Positions 1 through 5,202 of a stretch of DNA of 9,023 nt are shown piece by piece. Each line of letters opens with the position of its first letter. Within the stretch, counting starts at the first letter, position 1. This DNA is from Candidatus Parcubacteria bacterium (GTDB taxonomy: Bacteria > Patescibacteriota > Patescibacteriia > JAACEG01), in assembly GCA_023142625.1 (NCBI GenBank), contig JAGLJD010000088.1, forward strand, positions 1-9,023. Direction: 5' to 3'. The notes beneath the pieces were generated by a model, which did not search any database, had not been told where the DNA came from, and saw only the letters and a list, made by a program, of their open reading frames with translations. Made by a program: the position numbers and the translations under genes.

Positions 1-167
1 GGAGCGATAGCGGAACGACTGACGAAGCCACGCCTAACGGGTGGTCACCCGATAGGGTGACAATCCCATTACTGAGCAGACAAATCTATAATTATAATTT
101 TTTTTTATTAACGAGATTGCTTCGTCACACCTCTCTCGCTATGCTCGTTCGGCTCCTCGCAAAGACA
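1..167. repeat. Composite inverted-repeat element, copy 1 (left end cut by window)
   Basis: The right arm (about 112-167) ends in CTCGCAAAGACA and matches the right arm of the copy at 3423-3599 over 47 aligned bases without gaps, with about 7 differences. The left arm (1-76) is its partial inverse, starting inside the arm at GGAGCGATAGCGG. The AT-rich centre (71-97) matches 3465-3491 with 4 differences in 27. The left arm is interrupted between GACGAAGC and AATCCCATTACTGAG by about 33 extra bases holding a separate hairpin. The element ends 51 bp before the first gene, so it occupies the upstream region. No protein is encoded in it. It looks like a non-autonomous, MITE-like or palindromic dispersed repeat; its mechanism of spread is unknown. 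Confidence 0.75.
44..61. repeat. Nested hairpin inside repeat copy 1
   Basis: GTCACCC (44-50) and GGGTGAC (55-61) form a perfect 7-bp stem around a GATA loop. It lies within a stretch of about 33 bases that is absent from the equivalent place in the copy at 3423-3599, where GAAGC runs straight into AATCTCATTACT. This suggests a second repeat family inserted into the first. Confidence 0.6.
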
Positions 168-218
168 GTTGAGTTTATATATTTTAATGATAATATATTA
201 AAATAATTTTTTTATTTT

Positions 219-800
219 ATGAACAACGACAGCCAAAAAATTGTTCTGCAGCCGCAAGACAAAATATTAGCCAAGACTTTATTAAAAATTATCCCCCGAT
301 CAATAATGCCGAATCATTTTACTATTCTCCGATTTTTTTTAATCCTCCCTATTGTCTGGATGATTAATATTGAGCAATATTTATACGGAGTTATAATTTT
401 TATCGTTGCGGCTTTTACTGACGCTATTGATGGCGCGCTAGCTCGCACGCGAAATCAAATTACAGAATGGGGGCAGATTTACGACCCTGTCGCGGATAAA
501 CTTTTAATCGGCTCAACGGCATTTCTAATAATCAGCAAATATCTTAATTTCTATTTGGCGATAATAATTATATTTATTGAAATTCTAATCATAGTAAATG
601 GAGGGTGGCGAAAAGCAAACGGACACCCAGTGCAGGCAAATATTTGGGGAAAAATTAAAATGCATCTGCAAGTCTACGGTGTTTCGCTGCTATTTATTTT
701 TCTCTTAACAAACGCTTCGGTATTGATTGCTGTCTGCTGGTCTATTTTTATTTTAGCGATAATTCTTGCAATAATCAGTTTTTTTACTTACAGCTTATAA
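219..800 (+). CDS. CDP-alcohol phosphatidyltransferase family membrane protein
   Basis: This 193-residue integral membrane enzyme should transfer a phosphatidyl group from a CDP-diacylglycerol-type donor to an alcohol acceptor in phospholipid synthesis. The complete family signature D-x2-D-G-x2-A-R-x8-G-x3-D-x3-D is present: D68, D71, G72, A75, R76, G85, D89 and D93, whose aspartates bind the divalent metals. A typical N-terminal family segment, P31-N32-x2-T35-x2-R38, precedes the first membrane helix. Several hydrophobic segments follow, at about 39-65, 96-128 and 150-192. The length is normal for PgsA-like enzymes, but the acceptor (glycerol phosphate, inositol or another) cannot be told from the sequence, so no gene symbol is given. 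ATG 219 is the first start in the frame, with stop codons just upstream, and has no Shine-Dalgarno motif. The next gene lies 46 bp downstream on the same strand. Confidence 0.9.
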   Translation: MNNDSQKIVLQPQDKILAKTLLKIIPRSIMPNHFTILRFFLILPIVWMINIEQYLYGVIIFIVAAFTDAIDGALARTRNQITEWGQIYDPVADKLLIGSTAFLIISKYLNFYLAIIIIFIEILIIVNGGWRKANGHPVQANIWGKIKMHLQVYGVSLLFIFLLTNASVLIAVCWSIFILAIILAIISFFTYSL

Positions 801-846
801 ATAAAAAAAGGGGGGGTTATACTGCCTAAAATTTAAAAAAATCTTT

Positions 847-3381
847 ATGCGCAAAAAAACAATCCTCTTTTTACTCTTTTTTTTATCAATAACAATCTCG
901 CCAATTTTCTCATCCTGCTGCTTTGCGGCCAATCAATTAGATATCGCTGTCATTGAAATCGCGGCCTTTGAAAAAAGCGGTTATGAATGGATAAAAATTT
1001 ACAACAATTCCGACAACGAAATAAATTTAGAAGATTGGAAATTTGTTGAAAATTTTTCGGACAGCAATTTGGACGGCTCAAAGCATTCGCTTAACGAGTA
1101 TAATAATGGATATATTCTTCAACCGCAAAATTCCGCTATTATCTGCCAAGACGCGGACAAATTTTCCAGCCAATACAGCGAGTGTAGCGGGCTAATTCTT
1201 GACAGTTCTTGGGGTTCGCTAAAAGAGAGCGGGGAAAGAATCCAACTTCTTGATAATGACGGAAATATTATTGAGGATTTTATCTATCTTGAATGCAAAA
1301 CAACTGTTTTAAAAAGAAAAAATTTTACAACAAAATATTATTCCGCAAATAATTGGAGCGAAAATTATGTCGGGGATGATGATGAATATGAAAATAAAGA
1401 CGAACACGGCAGCGAGGCAGACGATTATTCTGATCCTCTTCCGCCTTTAAATAATAAAACAGATGAAATCCAGCCGGCAACTGCGGTGGAAAAAGTCAAA
1501 TCAGATATAATAATTAATGAAATTCTGCCAAACCCGGCTGGCGCTGACAATGAAAAAGAATTCATTGAATTAAAAAATGTCGGAAACAGATCTGTAAATT
1601 TAAAAGGATGGAAATTGAACGACAACAGCAAGAGGGTTTATGAAATAAATAATAAAAATTTTAAATCAACTTTCATTAAGGCGAACGGTCTTTTTTTAAT
1701 TTATAGGAATATTAGTAAAATAGCGCTTGATAATTCTAGCGGCGAAATATTGAAACTTTATAATCCGCAAGAAAAATTATCTGATAAAATTTCTTATAAA
1801 AACAGCGTTTCTGAAAATGAAAGCTATGCTAGAAATGAAAAAAACGAATGGGAATGGACCACCTCTTTAACGCCCGGCATAAAAAATATAATTAAAAGGC
1901 ACCCAACAGCCGTGATGGAAACAATTAAAGAAGCGGAAGCCGGGAAATTGATCATTTTTGACGCTTCTGATTCTTATGATCCCGATGGAGACAAACTATT
2001 TTTTGCTTGGGATTTTGGCGACGGCGATTCAAGCGTTTCAATAAGAGTTGCTCATTCTTATTTGAATACTGGAGAATACAGCGCGAAACTATCGGTTTTT
2101 GACGACAATAATGGAACTGACGAACTATTTTTTACTATTAAAATTATTAGCGGCTCAGATAATGCGATAAAAAACGCGGCAGTAATTAAAATTGATGGCG
2201 AGATAAATAAATATCCCTCTATTTTAATCAGCGAAATTTTTCCAAACCCGGCAGGTACTGACAATAATGAATTTATTGAACTTTTTAATCCAAACGGCAT
2301 TGATATTGATTTAAGCGGCTGGCAATTAGACGACAGCGAAAAAGGAAGCAAGATTTGGCAAATTCCGCAAAATACAATCATCGCATCCGACGGCTATTTG
2401 GCATTTTTTAAAGAACAGACAAAATTAACGCTTAATAATTCATCTGATTCCGTAAGGCTTGCAGATCCGTCAGGAGAAATTGCCGCGCAAATTGATTACA
2501 ATAAAAGCGTTGAAGGGGCGAGTTATTGCGCGGATTTATACAACAGCGGCTGGTATTGGACATACAATCTCACGCCCAACGAAGAAAATGAGAGCGATGC
2601 GATATACGCTCGAACTGAAAATAATTCGCAATATGTAGAATATGAGATAGAAGCGCAAAACAATAAAAAAAATGTAAAAATAATTGATGTGCTGGAAATA
2701 AATAAATGCTGCGACGGCGATTTAATTGAAACAACCGGCGTTGTTGCCGCAGAACCTGGAATTTTAGGAAAACAAATTTTTTATCTTAATGGCGCTCAAA
2801 TTTATATGTATAAACAAGATTTCCCAGATTTAAAAGTTGGCGATGTTGTAGTTTTAACTGGAGAAATATCAATAACAAGCAATCAGCCAAAAATTAAAAT
2901 TAAAAATAAGGAAGACATTTTTCCGCTTTCCCAACAAGAAAAGTTAATCCCGATATATCTTCCGATTGAAGACGCAGGTGAAAATTTTATTTCACAGTTA
3001 ATAATTCTTAACGGAGAAATTGTTGAAAAAAAAGGAAACACGGTTTGGATTGACGACGGTACCGGTGAAATAATAATTTATATCAACAAATATACAAATA
3101 TTGATTTAAAACAATTTAAAGAAGGGGATTTTATAGAAATAATAGGCATGCTTAATGCTATCAAAGATGGATTTAGGCTTCTTCCAAGATATCAAAACGA
3201 CATTAAAATAACAAAAATATTAGGGGAAAACGCGGAAACGGAAAAAAATCAATTAAATAAAAAATTCTCTCTCGCAACAGAAGAAAAAGAGAATTATAAT
3301 AAATATTTTTATATAACAATTTTTGGGCTTGCGATTATCGCGGCTGGACAAATAAGGAAGTATAGAAAAAATAAAAAATAA
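847..3381 (+). CDS. Secreted lamin-tail / PKD / OB-fold surface protein with C-terminal membrane anchor
   Basis: The 844-residue protein begins with a signal peptide: basic residues 2-4, a hydrophobic core at 5-21, and likely cleavage near the CCFAAN stretch (24-29). A lamin-tail (LTD) fold spans about 33-155. A second LTD (about 219-345) opens with INEILPNPAG at 223-232. A PKD domain (about 352-435) carries the hallmark WDFGDG at 388-393. A third LTD (about 457-582) opens with ISEIFPNPAG at 461-470. Two beta-rich OB-like segments follow (about 624-696 and 709-790), the first resembling the YhcR-type OB fold found near extracellular nucleases. A hydrophobic helix (about 820-837) followed by basic residues anchors the C-terminus. 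No nuclease or protease motif is visible, so the role is probably binding at the cell surface: of nucleic acid, glycan or another cell. The domain calls are pattern recognition, strongest for LTD and PKD. The gene probably shares a transcript with the upstream phosphatidyltransferase. Confidence 0.85.
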   Translation: MRKKTILFLLFFLSITISPIFSSCCFAANQLDIAVIEIAAFEKSGYEWIKIYNNSDNEINLEDWKFVENFSDSNLDGSKHSLNEYNNGYILQPQNSAIICQDADKFSSQYSECSGLILDSSWGSLKESGERIQLLDNDGNIIEDFIYLECKTTVLKRKNFTTKYYSANNWSENYVGDDDEYENKDEHGSEADDYSDPLPPLNNKTDEIQPATAVEKVKSDIIINEILPNPAGADNEKEFIELKNVGNRSVNLKGWKLNDNSKRVYEINNKNFKSTFIKANGLFLIYRNISKIALDNSSGEILKLYNPQEKLSDKISYKNSVSENESYARNEKNEWEWTTSLTPGIKNIIKRHPTAVMETIKEAEAGKLIIFDASDSYDPDGDKLFFAWDFGDGDSSVSIRVAHSYLNTGEYSAKLSVFDDNNGTDELFFTIKIISGSDNAIKNAAVIKIDGEINKYPSILISEIFPNPAGTDNNEFIELFNPNGIDIDLSGWQLDDSEKGSKIWQIPQNTIIASDGYLAFFKEQTKLTLNNSSDSVRLADPSGEIAAQIDYNKSVEGASYCADLYNSGWYWTYNLTPNEENESDAIYARTENNSQYVEYEIEAQNNKKNVKIIDVLEINKCCDGDLIETTGVVAAEPGILGKQIFYLNGAQIYMYKQDFPDLKVGDVVVLTGEISITSNQPKIKIKNKEDIFPLSQQEKLIPIYLPIEDAGENFISQLIILNGEIVEKKGNTVWIDDGTGEIIIYINKYTNIDLKQFKEGDFIEIIGMLNAIKDGFRLLPRYQNDIKITKILGENAETEKNQLNKKFSLATEEKENYNKYFYITIFGLAIIAAGQIRKYRKNKK

Positions 3382-3393
3382 ACTTACAACTGC

Positions 3394-3411
3394 TGTCTTT
3401 GCGCGAGGAGC
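3394..3411. repeat. Truncated end of the dispersed repeat (left outer fragment)
   Basis: TGTCTTTGCG, a duplicated CG and AGGAGC reproduce the outer end of the element, 29 bp left of the complete copy at 3423-3599. It pairs with the inverted end fragment at 3618-3629, so the complete copy sits inside an older or degraded pair of ends. Confidence 0.6.
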
Positions 3412-3422
3412 TTTAAATTTTC

Positions 3423-3599
3423 TGTCTTTGCGAGCGGAGTGGAACGGAGCGAAGCAATCTCATTACTGAGCGAACAAATTTATGATTATAAAATTTTTTA
3501 TGTAAACAAAATATTATTTTTGCATAGTTTTTGCGTTTAGTAATGAGATTGCTTCGTCGCACCTCACTCGTTTCACTCGTTCAGCTCCTCGCAAAGACA
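3423..3599. repeat. Composite inverted-repeat element, complete copy 2, in convergent gap
   Basis: The outer ends are perfect inverted 12-mers: TGTCTTTGCGAG (3423-3434) and CTCGCAAAGACA (3588-3599). The inner arms are a perfect 18-bp inverted repeat: 3450-3467 and 3539-3556. Between them lies an AT-rich core of about 70 bp with no open reading frame of note. The element fills most of the 259-bp gap between two convergent genes. As RNA it could fold into a long imperfect stem-loop on either strand and might end or protect both transcripts; this role is inference. No U-tract directly follows a short stem, so I do not call it a classical intrinsic terminator. Nothing else is recognisable in the gap 3382-3640. 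Confidence 0.85.
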
Positions 3600-3617
3600 A
3601 GAATAAAAAAACTCAAC

Positions 3618-3629
3618 TCGCAAAGACAA
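3618..3629. repeat. Truncated end of the dispersed repeat (right outer fragment)
   Basis: CTCGCAAAGACA repeats the right outer end of the element exactly, 18 bp to the right of the complete copy and 11 bp from the stop codon of the RuvX gene. It is preceded by ACTCAA; the inverse, TTGAGT, also follows the end of copy 1 at 170-175. Confidence 0.6.
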
Positions 3630-3640
3630 TGCTATTTATT

Positions 3641-4039
3641 TTAAATTTTATCCAAATAGCTTTGTAAAATCAAAGAGGCGGCGACATCGTCTCTTTTTTT
3701 ATTCTTGCTTCCCTTGAGCAGGTCATCCGCTACCTTGCTTGTGCTTCGCTCATCCTCAAAAATAATTTTTGTATCTAAAATATTTTTTAAAAAATCAGCA
3801 AATTTTTTAATGTTTTTCATCATTGGGTTGCCGCCTGTTTCTTTGGATAATTCATAAGGCATTCCGATAATTATTTCGTCTATCTGCTCGCCAGAAATAA
3901 TATTTTTCAATTCGCGCAAAACAAAATTTTTATTTTTATTATCAATAATTTTATAGGGCAGCGCCAGCCTGCTTTCATTGTCTCCGAGTGCAATTCCTAT
4001 TCTTTTAAGACCATAATCTATTGCCAAAAATTTTTTCAT
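3641..4039 (-). CDS. ruvX: RuvX/YqgF-family RNase H-fold nuclease
   Basis: This 132-residue protein belongs to the RuvX (YqgF) family, called putative Holliday-junction resolvase and, in Escherichia coli, linked to maturation of the 16S rRNA 5' end. The RNase H-like fold is clear: an N-terminal strand with D8-Y9-G10, then KRIGIA; the family motif IIIGMP at 56-61 followed by ETGG; the E-D-E-R-S-T motif with E97; and a C-terminal R-D-D-V-A-A block with D117/D118 ending in LILQSYL. D8, E97 and one of D117/D118 are the expected metal-binding residues, so the enzyme looks intact. The length is normal for the family. ATG 4039 is chosen because it places the catalytic strand at the usual distance; an overlapping ATG at 4043 is out of frame. 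There is no Shine-Dalgarno motif. A plausible promoter lies directly upstream. Confidence 0.93.
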   Translation of the reverse strand: MKKFLAIDYGLKRIGIALGDNESRLALPYKIIDNKNKNFVLRELKNIISGEQIDEIIIGMPYELSKETGGNPMMKNIKKFADFLKNILDTKIIFEDERSTSKVADDLLKGSKNKKRDDVAASLILQSYLDKI

Positions 4040-4070
4040 ACATAAATAAAATTTAATTTTTTATATTTTT

Positions 4071-4099
4071 ATAATATAAAAAATTTATGCCGCTGTAAA
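4071..4099 (-). promoter_or_regulatory. Candidate sigma-70 promoter for ruvX
   Basis: Read on the minus strand, TTTACA (4099-4094) is separated by exactly 17 bp from TATTAT (4076-4071). Each hexamer has five of six consensus bases. This would start transcription about 25 bases before the ruvX ATG. In DNA this AT-rich a -10 match is cheap, so the evidence rests mainly on the -35 hexamer and spacing. Confidence 0.35.
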
Positions 4100-4114
4100 A
4101 TTATCGCTCACATT

Positions 4115-4480
4115 TTAAAAATACCGCACTGCGTTTTTAAAATGACGCAATTTTATTTTTTCATTATCGCGCTTTTCAACCGCCACAACATCTATCTGAT
4201 ATTCGTTTCTTGTCCGATTGTCTAAAATATATTTTTCAGCTGTTTTTATCAGCTTTTTTTGTTTAATAAAATTTACCGCCTCTTCGGGCAAGCCGAATTT
4301 TCTATTAGTTCTTGTTTTTACCTCTATAAAAATAATTTTTGATTTTAATTTCGCGATTATATCTATCTCTCCAAAATAATTTTTATAATTGCTATTTAAA
4401 ATTTTATATCCATTCCTAATAAGGTATTTTTTAACAATGTCCTCGCCCCATGCCCCGAGTTTCTGCCTTTCATTTAACAT
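4115..4480 (-). CDS. yraN: YraN/UPF0102 family protein (PD-(D/E)XK nuclease fold)
   Basis: The 121-residue protein matches the UPF0102/YraN family, which has an endonuclease-like fold of the restriction-enzyme superfamily and a poorly defined cellular role, with links to DNA processing proposed. The family pattern is complete: an N-terminal G-x2-G-E block with E13, then N-Y-K ahead of G37-E38-I39-D40, then I52-E53-V54-K55 followed by T-R. E38, D40, E53 and K55 form the PD-(D/E)XK active-site arrangement, so catalytic residues are retained. The length is normal. ATG 4480 is used, since the usual L-G-x-x-G-E-D start of the family lies right after it; no Shine-Dalgarno motif precedes it. It lies 75 bp before ruvX and 49 bp after the methyltransferase gene, all in the same direction. 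Confidence 0.9.
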   Translation of the reverse strand: MLNERQKLGAWGEDIVKKYLIRNGYKILNSNYKNYFGEIDIIAKLKSKIIFIEVKTRTNRKFGLPEEAVNFIKQKKLIKTAEKYILDNRTRNEYQIDVVAVEKRDNEKIKLRHFKNAVRYF

Positions 4481-4529
4481 ATTTTATTATTCGTATTATT
4501 AGAATGCATTTGCATATTAGCATCGCTTA

Positions 4530-5084
4530 TTATTTTTTAAAAATCATCCCGAAATGGTATTTCCCGGCGTCAAATTCATTAATTCGCTCAGAAGCCAATT
4601 TGTAAAGCAAGGCGTTAATTTCATTTTTTTTAACTCGCGACTCTATGGGCGGACCAAACGGAATAACGCTTTGATTCCAGTCAATAATTAAAAGTGTTCC
4701 GCTATTTTTTAATATTCTAATAGCTTCTTTTAACATATCAAAATGTTTATGCGACTGAAATAAAATATTAATCAGCATAACCAAATCGCAAGAACCGTCT
4801 TCTATTCCAGTTGATTTATAACTTTCAACATTTGCTTGGATTGTTTTTAAATTATTAGCTCCTTCTATTTTACATCGCGATTTAACCCCCTCTAACACAG
4901 TCTTTTGGATATCAACAGCGTAAACAGTTCCGCTATTTCCAACTAAATGAGCCGCTGGCATGCAAAAATGCCCTGCTCCGCCGCAGCCCAAATCAGTTAT
5001 TTTCATACCTTCCGCAATTCCAACTCTTTCTAAAATTTTTTTAGCGTCCAATAATTTATTGCCGCCATAAAATAGATTAGTCAT
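4530..5084 (-). CDS. Class I SAM-dependent methyltransferase
   Basis: The 184-residue protein has the Rossmann-like methyltransferase core. Motif I is I29-T-D-L-G-C-G-G-A-G at 29-38, which binds S-adenosylmethionine. The acidic residue after strand 2 is D58 in VYAVDI (54-59). A motif IV-like segment SCDLVMLINILFQ follows, and then the L-K-x-S-G-T-L-L-I-I-D-W strand near the C-terminal half. The general appearance is that of UbiE/COQ5-like or arsenite-methyltransferase-like small enzymes (Methyltransf_11/25 groups). The substrate cannot be read from sequence. Few cysteines lie where arsenite methyltransferases need them, so that specificity is unlikely. ATG 5084 gives a normal short N-terminal helix before motif I. 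It lies 117 bp downstream of the 705-residue gene, so it may have its own promoter. Confidence 0.88.
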   Translation of the reverse strand: MTNLFYGGNKLLDAKKILERVGIAEGMKITDLGCGGAGHFCMPAAHLVGNSGTVYAVDIQKTVLEGVKSRCKIEGANNLKTIQANVESYKSTGIEDGSCDLVMLINILFQSHKHFDMLKEAIRILKNSGTLLIIDWNQSVIPFGPPIESRVKKNEINALLYKLASERINEFDAGKYHFGMIFKK

Positions 5085-5120
5085 AAATTTAAATTAAAAA
5101 CTAAAATTTTAATAAATTTG

Positions 5121-5141
5121 CAATTACCAATTTCCAATTTG
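5121..5141. repeat. Three-unit heptamer tandem repeat upstream of the methyltransferase
   Basis: The units CAATTAC, CAATTTC and CAATTTG follow one another directly in the 117-bp gap before the methyltransferase gene. This is the same 7-bp period as the array at 5848-5903, with a different unit. I recall similar AATTGG-type runs as common intergenic repeats, but this was not searched. Confidence 0.45.
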
Positions 5142-5183
5142 ACAATAAATTTTTCATTTTTTAATTTTTAAAAAAATAAACAT

Positions 5184-5202
5184 TGTCACCCTGAATTTAT
5201 TT
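5184..5202. repeat. Possible fragment of a TGTCACCCTGAA-type dispersed repeat
   Basis: TGTCACCCTGAATTTATTT abuts the stop codon of the 705-residue gene. It shares GTCACCC with the hairpin at 44-61 and resembles the left half of a palindromic repeat whose right half would read as a GGGTGAC-type inverse. That right half is absent, so this would be a truncated copy. Confidence 0.3.

Noticed and set aside
170..200. Promoter for the phosphatidyltransferase with TTGAGT as -35 hexamer
   Set aside because: The best -10 candidates at 16-17 bp spacing match only four of six bases in a very AT-rich stretch; not better than chance.
1425..2381. Minus-strand open frames of 68 and 107 residues inside the lamin-tail gene
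   Set aside because: Both sit opposite the duplicated LTD segments and share a similar sequence only because the sense strand is duplicated there.
3394..3629. CRISPR array
   Set aside because: The repeats are inverted and few, with no regular spacers and no cas genes.
4503..4514. ATGCA-TT-TGCAT hairpin between yraN and the methyltransferase as a terminator
   Set aside because: A 5-bp AT-rich stem with a 2-base loop is too weak, and no second copy supports a function.
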